Source: Oscillospiraceae bacterium (GTDB lineage Bacteria > Bacillota_A > Clostridia > Oscillospirales > Oscillospiraceae). From it: DNA of 60,949 bases. The notes under the pieces are model-generated. The model ran no database searches, was not told the origin of the DNA, and saw nothing but the letters and a program-made list of their open reading frames with translations. The stretch lies in the NCBI GenBank assembly GCA_017537045.1, contig JAFYLN010000051.1, positions 1-60,949 on the forward strand. The letters are read 5' to 3'. The position numbers and the translations under genes are program-made. This document shows, one piece after another, positions 39,915-48,512 of the stretch. How positions within the stretch are numbered: position 1 is the stretch's first letter; the number at the start of each line of letters is the position of its first letter.

Positions 39915-40751
39915 TTATACTTTTTCCACGGGAAGCCACAGCTCCACATAGGTTTCCCCCTGATCCTCTTCGCAGGGCGGGCCGTACACTTCCAGATTAT
40001 AACTTCCGCTGAGCTTATACTCCCGGCAACCTGGCAGCCACTCCTGCCACATCCGGGTGTTGGTGTCCTGCAAAGTTTTCATCTTGCAGGGAAATACAGC
40101 CCAGGTTCCGCCGGGAATGACCATAGATTTACATCCGGCGGGAATCTCCTTCCATGGGATATAGTTATCTGCGATCCAGTAGTCAAATTCAGCTTCTACC
40201 CCATTGTCGTCGATACAGATGCCGTAGACACCCATCAGAGGAAAGTCTGGTTGAGCGAACATTTCCGTCCAGTATTCCGGGATCTGCTGATAGCTGGTTT
40301 CCGGATGGAACCTCCGGGAAACACCCATCACCGTAAACTGCGGCTTTTCCACAATTCGGTATTCCATTATCGTGCCTCCTTCCAATACCGCATTGATTTT
40401 CACAGGCGCAAAACTGACCAGTCTGGCACCTGCTTTTCTGGCTGCGGAAGGGACAATGCCATGGAAGTGCTGAAAGGCCCGGGCGAAGCTGTCCGGCGAG
40501 TCGTAGCCGTACTTGGCCGCAATGTCAATGACTCTGCTATCCGAACTGGCCAGCTCTTCTCCCGCCAGTGTCAACCGGCGGCAGCGGATATACTCACCGA
40601 CACTAATGCCGCATATGGCGCTGAAAATTCTCTGGAAATAGAACGGGGACAGGAAAGCCCGCTTCGCAATGTCCTTTATTTCCAAATCTCCGGTCAGGTT
40701 TGCTTCGATAAAGATGAGCGCATTCTGAATGTCCGCCCTTAAGTCTGCCAT
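39915..40751 (-). CDS. AraC-family regulator with GyrI-like effector domain
   Basis: 278 residues. The N-terminal double HTH of the AraC/SoxS/Rob type (ALIFIEANLTGDLEIKDIAK, then AKYGYDSPDSFARAFQHFHG) is followed by a GyrI-like/AraC-E-bind domain (EYRIVEKPQFTVMGVSRRFH, then YVELWLPVEKV at the end) that binds small hydrophobic molecules or drugs. No obvious target is adjacent except the CPBP gene downstream on the same strand (25 nt away). Confidence 0.88.
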   Translation of the reverse strand: MADLRADIQNALIFIEANLTGDLEIKDIAKRAFLSPFYFQRIFSAICGISVGEYIRCRRLTLAGEELASSDSRVIDIAAKYGYDSPDSFARAFQHFHGIVPSAARKAGARLVSFAPVKINAVLEGGTIMEYRIVEKPQFTVMGVSRRFHPETSYQQIPEYWTEMFAQPDFPLMGVYGICIDDNGVEAEFDYWIADNYIPWKEIPAGCKSMVIPGGTWAVFPCKMKTLQDTNTRMWQEWLPGCREYKLSGSYNLEVYGPPCEEDQGETYVELWLPVEKV

Positions 40752-40776
40752 GGGAATCCCTCCTTACCTGAATGCA

Positions 40777-41506
40777 TCATATCATACAGAATAGGAAAAG
40801 TCCCGACTTTTTATGCCATGTATGAGGAGGTTCCTGCCCAAAAACAGCTGCCACCAAGTGGCTGAAGGACTCCTGCTCCAAGACGAAGGTGCTGCTGCCG
40901 TTGACAAACATGTGACTTGCGATGCAGAGCCACAGGCTGCCGCCTTTATGGACGACAAGTGTGTACATGAAACCGATCATAATGGCATAGCAAACCTGAA
41001 GCAGCACGCCCAGGGTGTCTGCCGTGTTGGCAAGATTTACGATATGTCCCGCCCCGAAGGTGATTGCCGACACAATGATGGCGGAACGCGGATTATCCTT
41101 TGCCATAGCCCAAAACAGAAAACCCCGGAAGACGATCTCTTCCACATAGCCTGCAACTGCCAGATTTACCATCATAAGCAGAGAGACTGCGGCAGGTGCG
41201 TTCAGTCCCAGACCGTTCTTCAGATTGACGCAGGACATGATGATCAAAGGAATAGAGAAACCACTGAGCGTCACTATTGAAATGGCACAGACCGAATTTT
41301 TCGGAAAGACCGTTACGAATGATCCAAACTGTTGAAAAACTGCCAAAGCACAGATATAGATGACCGGAACCATAACCTGCTGTGCGGTTTTGCTGGAAAG
41401 ATCATCAAATCCTTCGCAAAACTGCAAAGCAATGTTCATCACAACCACATACAGACCGATCCAAACCAGAGTAAAGGCCAATTCGTTTTTTATAAAGCTT
41501 TTTCAT
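40777..41506 (-). pseudogene. CPBP intramembrane protease, 5' frameshift
   Basis: The main frame (from TTG 41481) encodes a multi-TM protein with the CPBP/Abi motifs AGYVEEIVFRGFLFWAMAK and ITFGAGHIVNL. Upstream, ATG 41506 opens MKKLYKK, which matches the MKKLYEK start of the paralogue at 57016. That frame is separated from the rest by one surplus A in the A6 run (41486-41491). Deleting one base gives MKKLYKNELAFTLVWIGLYV. So this is a frameshifted gene, a phase-variable tract, or a sequence error. CPBP proteases act in the membrane on prenylated or hydrophobic peptides. Confidence 0.75.
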
Positions 41507-41669
41507 GGTAATGATCCCTCAATGGGTTCCCTCGTTGCTTTCAGTATATCACAGAGATTCGTGATTTTACAAATCCTTTATGATTGCGTTTGCGGTTTGC
41601 GCTATCATATTCCCAGAAACCATGCTGGATACTTCCCTTGGCGTGGGTTGAATATTTCAGAGAGCGAAG

Positions 41670-42893
41670 TTACGCGGCGCGGATCCGATCGCGGGCAAGT
41701 CCTTTTTTGGTAATAACGCTCAGCACGATGCCGCAAAGGGCAAGCCCACCGGCGATCAGGAATGCACGTTGATAGCTGCCGGTGTTCTGCAGCACATTGG
41801 AAGCGGCCATGGGACCGACAAAGGAGGCGCAGGTGAAACCGGTGTAAATGCAGGCATAGTTGGTACTGAAATAACGGGTGCCAAAAGCGTCGCTGACCAG
41901 AGACGGCAGCATGGCCATGGTGCCGCCGTAGCAGGCAGCGGCGATGCAAAGTGCTACCGTGAACAGCAGATAATTGTTAGCATTGGGGAACAGCAGCAAC
42001 ATATCAAGACCGGATACGCACATCAGCAGAAACAGCACGGGATACCGGCCGAACTTGTCGGAGACGAAGCCGAAGCCTAGACGACCGCTGAAGTTGGCAA
42101 CTGCCATGATGGCAACCAGTGTGGATGCCTGTGCCGCGGTGATGTTTGCCATTTGCTGAGCCATGGCGGAGGCCTGACCGGTCATCATGGAACCGGCGGT
42201 GACAGCGCATAGGGTCATGAGCCACATGGTGTAGAAGGCGGGGGTCTTCAGCATTTCCTTCCAGTGCAGATCACGGGAGGATGTGGCGGTAACGGCGGTG
42301 GCGGTGGTCATACCAGCGGGCTTCCAACCTTCCTCGGGGATGGCGATGAACCAGGAGACCGCAAGGAAGATGCCGGTCATCAGCAGACCGAGGATGCGGA
42401 ATGCGGTACTGATATCGAAATTCGCGATCAGGAAATTGCCAAGAGGCGCGAAAATCAGAGAGGCCAGCCCCATGCAGCCGACGCAGATGCCGTTGGCAAA
42501 CCCCTTCTTGTCGGGGAACCACTTGGTGGCAGCGGAAATGGCGGTGTTGTAGATGAAGCCGTTAGCCAGACCTGCCATCACGGAGTAGCTTAGATACATC
42601 TGCCATACAGCGTTGGCGTAACCGGTGAAAAACAGACCCATGCCGTGCATAACGCCGCCGGTGAGCACCAGCAGATGGGGCTTGATTTTTTTCTGCAGCA
42701 CGGGACACAACAGCGTACCGAAACAGGCGAACAGCATGTACAGAGAATAGGTGAGAGTCACGGTATTGGAACTCCACTGATTTTTCTCCATCAGAGGATT
42801 CTTGAAGATACTCCAGGTCAGCGCGATGCCAACCATCAGACCGGAGATGGCAGCGGCCGCCAGAATCAGATAGCGGCTGGGTGTTTTTTTCAT
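41670..42893 (-). CDS. MFS transporter, oxalate/formate antiporter-like
   Basis: 407 residues with about 12 TM helices (LILAAAAISGLMVGIALTWS, CLIAAACYGGTMAM-type segments) and the MFS loop RLGFGFVSDKFGRYPVLFLL. The N-terminal half (SIFKNPLMEKNQWSSNTVTL, GFIYNTAISAATKWFPDKKG) is characteristic of OFA-family carriers. It probably exchanges small monocarboxylates; the exact substrate is open. The start MKKTPSRY is preceded by AAGGATCC-like SD. Single gene, convergent with nothing on its 3' side. Confidence 0.85.
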   Translation of the reverse strand: MKKTPSRYLILAAAAISGLMVGIALTWSIFKNPLMEKNQWSSNTVTLTYSLYMLFACFGTLLCPVLQKKIKPHLLVLTGGVMHGMGLFFTGYANAVWQMYLSYSVMAGLANGFIYNTAISAATKWFPDKKGFANGICVGCMGLASLIFAPLGNFLIANFDISTAFRILGLLMTGIFLAVSWFIAIPEEGWKPAGMTTATAVTATSSRDLHWKEMLKTPAFYTMWLMTLCAVTAGSMMTGQASAMAQQMANITAAQASTLVAIMAVANFSGRLGFGFVSDKFGRYPVLFLLMCVSGLDMLLLFPNANNYLLFTVALCIAAACYGGTMAMLPSLVSDAFGTRYFSTNYACIYTGFTCASFVGPMAASNVLQNTGSYQRAFLIAGGLALCGIVLSVITKKGLARDRIRAA

Positions 42894-42986
42894 GGAAAGG
42901 ATCCTTTCTACATTGAATTTATTAGCATGTAATGATAACATGACAAGCTGGGGCGAAATAAAAAACAGGAATCGTCCTGTCAGGGA

Positions 42987-43011
42987 CTACGGCGGCTTAC
43001 GGCCGCCGTAG
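42987..43011 (-). terminator. Hairpin after the GntR gene
   Basis: CTACGGCGGC / GCCGCCGTAG, 12 nt beyond the gntR stop; T-tract weak. Confidence 0.55.
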
Positions 43012-43022
43012 TATCGATTTGG

Positions 43023-43781
43023 TCAAATCTCTGGGGTGTAACGGATGCGCTCGGTCACATAGAGGAAGGTGTAGTATTCCACGGGATGCTCGGAACCCTG
43101 AATGATGCTGGTCTTCAGATCGGAAACCTGCAGCAGAGGGAACTGGGGAGAAACGCTCAGCAGGCGGGCGGTGGTCTCATCCGCCAGAATTGCCCGCAGC
43201 TCACGGTTGGAGCAATTCAGTTCCATTTTGTAGGTGTCCTTCAGCAGGGCGATAATAGACTCGTTTTCCATGTTCAGATGGTCGATGCCGGGAATCAGGG
43301 AAGCGTTGAAGTAGCTTCGGCTGTAGATCACGGGGATGCCGTTGCCGTAGTAAACGCGGGAATATTCCAGAACGGGCATGCCGGTGCCGATCTGCAGCTG
43401 CTGCGCCACCTCGGCGGAACAGGGAACGATGGCGTAGGAAAGGATTTTCTTGGTTGGAACCATGTTCTGGGATCGGATCAGTGTGGAACAGCTGGTAATG
43501 GTGGAAAGATCCTGCTTCTGGGGATTTCGCTCCTTCACAAAGGTGCCAAGACCCTGAACTTTGTTGATATAACCCTCCCGCTGCAGTTCCTCCAGTGCTT
43601 TGCGGACGGTCAAACGGCTACAGTCATAGGCGGCACACATTTCCTTTTCGGTGGGCAGCTTCACACCGACGGACAGTTCTCCGGTCTGAATCTTATTGAT
43701 CAGCACCAGCTTGATATACATATATTTGGGAATGTTTTGCACGATCATTGAGATCTGCTCTTCAGAAAAGATGTTATTCAT
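43023..43781 (-). CDS. GntR/HutC-family repressor with UTRA domain
   Basis: 252 residues. The winged HTH (TGELSVGVKLPTEKEMCAAY, RLTVRKALEELQREGYINKV, about 33-78) and UTRA effector domain (SAEVAQQLQIGTGMPVLEYS through the C-terminus) bind a small ligand, often a sugar phosphate. It is divergent from the TrpA-like/ABC-importer gene cluster with related palindromes in both of that cluster's promoter regions. It is therefore the probable regulator, induced by an intermediate of the pathway. Confidence 0.9.
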   Translation of the reverse strand: MNNIFSEEQISMIVQNIPKYMYIKLVLINKIQTGELSVGVKLPTEKEMCAAYDCSRLTVRKALEELQREGYINKVQGLGTFVKERNPQKQDLSTITSCSTLIRSQNMVPTKKILSYAIVPCSAEVAQQLQIGTGMPVLEYSRVYYGNGIPVIYSRSYFNASLIPGIDHLNMENESIIALLKDTYKMELNCSNRELRAILADETTARLLSVSPQFPLLQVSDLKTSIIQGSEHPVEYYTFLYVTERIRYTPEI

Positions 43782-43839
43782 ATGGCGTCCGATCCTATCC
43801 CTTCAGTTAATAATACTTAGGCATAATACTTTTCCTATT

Positions 43840-43868
43840 ATTTTATTTCACAAAAGACCATAAGTCAA
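43840..43868 (-). promoter_or_regulatory. gntR promoter
   Basis: Minus strand TTGACT (43868-43863), 17-nt spacer, TAAAAT (43845-43840). Confidence 0.7.
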
Positions 43869-44047
43869 TAGATTTTGTGCCACAAATTTACAGAATTGTT
43901 ATACTGCTGCCTGCCGGACAGATCAGAATGCTTGCGCCGGAGTTTGCGGTTGCGGTTATCCGGCAGCAGGGAGTTTCACTGCACAAAGGTATGGACGATA
44001 TGACAACATTACCAAAAATGAACATAGATTTTCGTGAAAACAAAAGA

Positions 44048-44152
44048 TTGCAAAAAGAAAAAGCTATGGTATAATGAGCATGGATGAGCGCGAGCTCCCT
44101 AATTTATTACCCTAAGATGTTATGATATGATAACAACGGCATAACAACTTAG
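44048..44152 (+). promoter_or_regulatory. Promoter and operator of the TrpA-like gene unit
   Basis: TTGCAA, 16-nt spacer, TATAAT (44048-44075). Downstream lies CTAAGATGTTAT (44112-44123) ... ATAACAACTTAG (44141-44152), a 12-nt inverted repeat with one mismatch. Within it is TGTTAT-GATATG-ATAACA. The position in the 5' leader suits repression by the divergent GntR protein. Confidence 0.7.
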
Positions 44153-44177
44153 AACGCTCGATCTTGAGGAGGTTCCA

Positions 44178-44912
44178 ATGGAAAAGTTTCATCTGATCTA
44201 CTATATCAGCATGGGCTACCCCAGCATCGAATATTCTCTGGCTAAGGCCGAACAGTATCTGGCCGAGGGTGTCAAGTCTTTACAGTTCGATCTTCCCTCC
44301 CGCAACCCCTACCGCGAGAATCCCTTTATCAAAGTGCGCATGGCCAGCGCCTATAAAAAGTACGGCGATTACGAGGTGTTCCTGCAGACACTGACCGAGT
44401 TCCGCAAGAAGTATCCTGATTTTGAAATGCAGATGGTTTCCTATGAAGATGTTATCCTCACCATCGGCACCAACCGCTATATTGCGTTCTGCAAGGAAAA
44501 CAATATCAAGACCGTCCGCATTTCCGGTGACGGTGTCATCGAAATGGCTCGCAAGGATCTAAATGCCGCCGGCATCGATACCCTTACCTTCATCGATTAC
44601 GATATGAAGCAGCACGAAGTGGAGTTTGCCTGTGAAACCGGCAGAGCGGTCATGCTACGCAATGCCCGCAAGGGTATGCAGCCCCGGGAGGGCATGGCAT
44701 ACTGGCCTGAGCGCATCAAGTTCCTCCGTGAAAATGGCGTTGTGGCGCCTATCTATGCCACTGCAGAAATCCGCAGCGGCAAGGATCTGCTGGAAGCAAA
44801 GGAAGCCGGTGCAGCCGGTGCCTTTGTCGGAAGCTGCTTGATGAACTTGTGGGATGATGAGCCCGCTATGTTGGAGCTGCTTCACGATCTGGAAAACGCA
44901 GCCAATCAGTAA
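44178..44912 (+). CDS. Tryptophan-synthase-alpha-like TIM-barrel protein 1 (altered active site)
   Basis: 244 residues. The fold and order of TrpA are visible: ISMGYPSIEYSLAKAEQYL, SLQFDLPSRNPYRENPFIK, and the phosphate loop region AGAAGAFVGSCLMNLWDD. At the TrpA catalytic positions Glu49 and Asp60 this protein has Gln36 and Glu47, so the general acid/base pair of indole-glycerol-phosphate cleavage is altered. No other trp gene is present. It is the first gene of the unit, with SD GAGGAGG, 29 nt before its paralogue. Role unknown: an aldolase or epimerase on a phosphorylated intermediate, or a non-catalytic partner. Confidence 0.78.
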   Translation: MEKFHLIYYISMGYPSIEYSLAKAEQYLAEGVKSLQFDLPSRNPYRENPFIKVRMASAYKKYGDYEVFLQTLTEFRKKYPDFEMQMVSYEDVILTIGTNRYIAFCKENNIKTVRISGDGVIEMARKDLNAAGIDTLTFIDYDMKQHEVEFACETGRAVMLRNARKGMQPREGMAYWPERIKFLRENGVVAPIYATAEIRSGKDLLEAKEAGAAGAFVGSCLMNLWDDEPAMLELLHDLENAANQ

Positions 44913-44941
44913 ATAATGTTTCTTTAGAAAGGAATTTTATC

Positions 44942-45673
44942 ATGAGCGTAAAAACTATTTGCTATCTGTCTTTTGGTTATCCCACTATCGAAGGCTCCAT
45001 TGAGGTTGCCGGCCGTTACATCGAAGGAGGCTGTGACGCCATTGAGGTCAGCTTGCCCCCCAAGGATCCCTACCGTGACAGCGCCTTTATTCAGGGTCTG
45101 TACAAGGTCGCGCTGGAAGCTTGCGACGATTACGACGAGTATCTGGCCGGCGTTGGCAGAATGGTCAAGAAGTACCCCGGCACCGAGTTTTTCCTGATCC
45201 TGTACCATGAGGTCATCATGGCTCTGGGTGCAGAGAAGGTCGGCACTTTCTGCGCGGAGCATGGCATCAAGCAGCTGATCTCCGGCGACCTGCACGATCC
45301 CGATGCCATTGCTACCCTGCGCAAGCACGGTGTTAAGCTGGCACGTTCTGTCAACTATAAGATGGAAGAGGCTGACATCCAGCGCTGCATCGATGCCGAC
45401 GGCTTTACCTACATGGCAGCATTCCCCGCACCCGGCTCCTATGTCAAGCCCGGCTTCGAAGAGCTGGAAACCTGCATCCGCTACCTGCGTGAGCGCAAGG
45501 TCTCCGAGCCCATCTACTGCGGTGCTGGCATCAAGTGTCCCGCAGATGCAGCCCGTGTCAAGGCGGCAGGCGGCAACGGCTTCTTCGTCGGCAGCTCTAT
45601 CATCAGCCTGTACGACGAGCCCGAAAAGCTGGTTGCGATGATCCGCGCATACAAGGATGCCGTCAAGGACTAA
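44942..45673 (+). CDS. Tryptophan-synthase-alpha-like TIM-barrel protein 2 (catalytic acids kept)
   Basis: 243 residues, paralogue of the preceding gene. It has LSFGYPTIEGSIEVAGRYIE, then DAIEVSLPPKDPYRDSAF with Glu35 and Asp46 at exactly the 11-residue spacing of TrpA Glu49/Asp60. The phosphate-binding motifs are CGAGIKCPAD and GGNGFFVGSSI. The retro-aldol chemistry of TrpA could thus be retained on another phosphorylated substrate. True TrpA is unlikely, as trpB and the rest of the trp operon are absent. SD AGAAAGGA. The iron-type alcohol dehydrogenase gene follows after 45 nt. Confidence 0.8.
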   Translation: MSVKTICYLSFGYPTIEGSIEVAGRYIEGGCDAIEVSLPPKDPYRDSAFIQGLYKVALEACDDYDEYLAGVGRMVKKYPGTEFFLILYHEVIMALGAEKVGTFCAEHGIKQLISGDLHDPDAIATLRKHGVKLARSVNYKMEEADIQRCIDADGFTYMAAFPAPGSYVKPGFEELETCIRYLRERKVSEPIYCGAGIKCPADAARVKAAGGNGFFVGSSIISLYDEPEKLVAMIRAYKDAVKD

Positions 45674-45718
45674 TCTATAAGGATATTATTTTAAACGAAT
45701 ATTAAAGGAGTAACTATC

Positions 45719-46894
45719 ATGAAAGACTTTTGGTATTGGATACCTACCCGCATCAACTTCGGACCTTCCTGCTTCCAGTATCTGATTGAAACTGTCAAGC
45801 AGTGGGGCACCAAGCCTTTGATCGTTTACGGCGGCGGCTCCATCAAGCGCAACGGCGCTTATGATGCTGTTGTCTCCCGTCTGCAGGAAGCCGGCATTCC
45901 CTATGCGGAAATGGGCGGCGTTGCTCCCAACCCCCGTCTGGAGTCCGTTCTGCAGGGCATCGAAATCTGCAAGGCTGAAAAGTGCGACATTCTGCTGCCC
46001 ATCGGCGGCGCTTCCGCCATCGACTGTGCAAAGGCTATTGCTGCCACCGTCAACTACGACGGCGATGTGTGGGACATCATCAGCAAGAAGGTTCCTGTTA
46101 CCGAGTGCCTGCCCGTTCTGACCGTTCCTACCCTGGCTGCTGCCGGCTCCGAGATGTCCACTTCCTCCGTCATCTCCCGTGATGATGTCAACGAGAAGGC
46201 CGGTTTTTCCAGCCCCAAGATGCGTCCCAAGGCATCCTTCCTGAACCCCGAGTTTACCTTCACCCAGCCCAAGTATCAGACCGCAGCAGGTGTTGCTGAT
46301 GCCATCAGCCATGTCATGGAGTCCTATTTCTCCAATGTTCCCGAGGCTCATCTACAGGCCAAGTTTGGTGAAGCGATGTTCAACACCCTGTATAAGTACG
46401 GCAAGCTCGCTCTGGCTGAGCCCGAGAACTACGAAGCCCGTTCTAATATCATGTGGACCTGCTGCTTTGCCATCAATGGTCTGACTGTTAAGGGCAACCC
46501 CGTTGGCTGGTCCATGCACAAGCTGGAGCATGAGTTGTCCGCATTCTATGATGTCACCCATGGCCACGGCCTGGCTATCATTATGCCCGCATGGCTGACC
46601 TTCATGCTGACCGAAGACAACGCATACCGTTACCTGGATTACCTGCAGGCATCCTTCGGCATCGATCCCACCGGTATGGACAAGATGGAAGCTGCGAAGC
46701 TGGCCATTGAGAAGACCAGACAGTACTTCCTGGATATGGGTCTGTCCATGCGCCTGCGTGATCTGGGCATTGAAGAGCATATGCTGCCCATCATGGCTCA
46801 CAAGGCTGCCGTCGCTGGCAAGGACTACTTCCCCAATGCATTCCGCCCTCTGACTGAGGCTGATGCTCTGGAGATCTACAAGCTGGCATTCTAA
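45719..46894 (+). CDS. Iron-containing alcohol dehydrogenase (YqhD/butanol dehydrogenase type)
   Basis: 391 residues, group III ADH. NAD(P)-binding YGGGSIKRNGAYD and IGGASAIDCAKAIA; metal ligands Asp194, His198 (GVADAISHVMESYF), His267 and His281 (GWSMHKLEHELSAF, THGHGLAIIMP). It interconverts aldehydes and alcohols, often as an aldehyde scavenger. As third gene of the unit it would reduce the short aldehyde released by a retro-aldol step (inference). SD AAAGGAG. A terminator follows. Confidence 0.92.
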   Translation: MKDFWYWIPTRINFGPSCFQYLIETVKQWGTKPLIVYGGGSIKRNGAYDAVVSRLQEAGIPYAEMGGVAPNPRLESVLQGIEICKAEKCDILLPIGGASAIDCAKAIAATVNYDGDVWDIISKKVPVTECLPVLTVPTLAAAGSEMSTSSVISRDDVNEKAGFSSPKMRPKASFLNPEFTFTQPKYQTAAGVADAISHVMESYFSNVPEAHLQAKFGEAMFNTLYKYGKLALAEPENYEARSNIMWTCCFAINGLTVKGNPVGWSMHKLEHELSAFYDVTHGHGLAIIMPAWLTFMLTEDNAYRYLDYLQASFGIDPTGMDKMEAAKLAIEKTRQYFLDMGLSMRLRDLGIEEHMLPIMAHKAAVAGKDYFPNAFRPLTEADALEIYKLAF

Positions 46895-46907
46895 AGAAAT
46901 TCTGTTT

Positions 46908-46940
46908 ACCCTCCGAAAGACTCCTTTCGGAGGGTGTTCT
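46908..46940 (+). terminator. Terminator after the alcohol dehydrogenase gene
   Basis: ACCCTCCGAAAG / CTTTCGGAGGGT stem followed by GTTCTTCT. Confidence 0.8.
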
Positions 46941-46958
46941 TCTGATGCAGATGTACTT

Positions 46959-47162
46959 ACAACATAACAACAGGATGGACGCTCCTCGGCATATCTACCA
47001 AAATACCTCGTGGAAGACGGAGAATACGACTAGTTATCTTGTGAAATTCTACTTGTTATTAGCAAAAATCTACAAAAAACAGGCAATTTATTCGGATGCT
47101 ATTACGACTTGTACTTGTAGTTATGTTGTGATATATTCAATACAACATCAGAACAACATAAC
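46959..47162 (+). promoter_or_regulatory. Regulatory region of the ABC importer unit with GTTATGTTGT/ACAACATAAC sites
   Basis: ACAACATAAC occurs at 46959-46968 and 47153-47162, and its complement GTTATGTTGT at 47120-47129. The latter two form a perfect 10-nt inverted repeat with a 23-nt centre that holds a further TACAACATC. The TGTTAT/ATAACA core resembles that at 44112-44152, so the same GntR protein probably controls both units. No promoter box is clear enough to fix. Confidence 0.6.
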
Positions 47163-47189
47163 TGATGAACTTTATTAGGAGGAAACACA

Positions 47190-48404
47190 ATGAAGAAGTT
47201 ATTTGCAATGCTGTTGGTTCTGGTCATGGTTCTGTCCATGGCTGCTTGCGGTGCTGAGGCTCCCGAAACTCCCGATGCTCCCAAGACTGATACCACCAAG
47301 ACCGAGACTCCCACTGACGCCGATGTCCCCGAAGTCAACAAGAAGGTTGCTCTGATTCTGCAGGCTGGCGGCCTGGGCGACCAGGGCTTCAACGACACTG
47401 CATACGCAGGTCTGGTTGAGTGCAAGGATCAGTATGGTTTGGAGATCAACTATGTTGAGTGTGCTGACGCAACTCAGGGCGAGACCCTGATCCGCGAACT
47501 GTGCGAAGCAGGTTACGGCCTGGTCATCAACCTGGAAGCTTCCATCTCCGCTAACATGTACCATGTAGCTCTGGACTACCCCGAAATCGAGTTCGTCGCT
47601 GTTGGCCGTCAGCTGCGCATCAATGCTGTCGATGGTATCACCGAGACTCCCGCTAACGTCCACGAGTCCTACATTACCCTGAACGAGCACTCCTTCCTGG
47701 CTGGTATCGTTGCTGCATTCGCCGCTTCCAACAACCTGGTTGACGGCCTGGGCGGCAAGGACGGCTGTAACATCGGCGTTCTGTTCGGTGCTGACTCCGT
47801 TGGTTTCTATCAGTACGGCGACGGCTTCCGCCAGGGCGCTCTGTACTACAACCCCGACGCAAATGTCTACATGGACTTCACCGTTGGTTTCTCCGACACT
47901 GCAAATGCTCAGAACATTGCTGAGAACATGATCAAGACCATGAACTGCGATGTTATCTGGACCTGCTGCGGTACCGCTGGTCTGGGCGGCCTGGAAGCAG
48001 TGCGCCTGAACAACGCTTACGGCATCGGTGTTGACTCCAATCAGGACGAAGTTCAGCCCGGCCACATGCTGACCTCCGCTGTCCGTGACAACGCTTCTCT
48101 GATCAAGTTCTATGTTGAGAAGTATCTGACTGGCGACATGGCTCAGACTGAGCCTGACATCTTCAACCTGACCAACGGTGGTGTTAACATCACCGACATG
48201 ACCGTTATCGAGAAGTATGTCACCGATGCTGAGAAGTTCGCAGAACTGAAGACAGTTCTGGAGCAGACCCGCGCATGGATTGCTGAAGGCAAGATCGAAG
48301 TGTTCGACGCTCGTATGGCTTCCATCGAGGCTGACGGCCAGCGTCTGGACGACTGGATGGCTACCTCCGGTAAGTTCGTGACCTACGCTGAGCTGAGCAA
48401 GTAA
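47190..48404 (+). CDS. BMP-family ABC transporter substrate-binding lipoprotein
   Basis: 404 residues. Signal peptide with lipobox SMAAC (Cys20), a Thr/Asp/Pro-rich linker, then a PnrA/Bmp fold (KKVALILQAGGLGDQGFNDT, LINLEASISA-type strand, WTCCGTAGLGGLEAVRLNN, GVDSNQDEVQPGHMLTSAVR). BMP proteins bind purine nucleosides in several bacteria. It delivers ligand to the ABC proteins encoded next. SD AGGAGGAAA. The mRNA hairpin at 48441-48480 separates it from the ATPase gene. Confidence 0.9.
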   Translation: MKKLFAMLLVLVMVLSMAACGAEAPETPDAPKTDTTKTETPTDADVPEVNKKVALILQAGGLGDQGFNDTAYAGLVECKDQYGLEINYVECADATQGETLIRELCEAGYGLVINLEASISANMYHVALDYPEIEFVAVGRQLRINAVDGITETPANVHESYITLNEHSFLAGIVAAFAASNNLVDGLGGKDGCNIGVLFGADSVGFYQYGDGFRQGALYYNPDANVYMDFTVGFSDTANAQNIAENMIKTMNCDVIWTCCGTAGLGGLEAVRLNNAYGIGVDSNQDEVQPGHMLTSAVRDNASLIKFYVEKYLTGDMAQTEPDIFNLTNGGVNITDMTVIEKYVTDAEKFAELKTVLEQTRAWIAEGKIEVFDARMASIEADGQRLDDWMATSGKFVTYAELSK

Positions 48405-48440
48405 TTGCTTGCTGGCATCTGTAAGTTAAGTGTATAAATG

Positions 48441-48480
48441 TATGCCCCGTGAAGGAATCAAAACTCCGGCGCGGGGCATA
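48441..48480 (+). promoter_or_regulatory. Intercistronic stem-loop after the binding-protein gene
   Basis: TATGCCCCG ... CGGGGCATA without a T-tract. Such loops commonly stabilise the binding-protein mRNA or give partial termination, favouring its excess over the membrane parts. Confidence 0.6.
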
Positions 48481-48512
48481 CCCCATATTAAGTGAAATTT
48501 TGGTGAAGAACT

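Noticed and set aside
44178..45673. Calling these genes trpA
   Set aside because: No trpB or other trp genes, a non-tryptophan gene context, two copies, and altered catalytic residues in the first.
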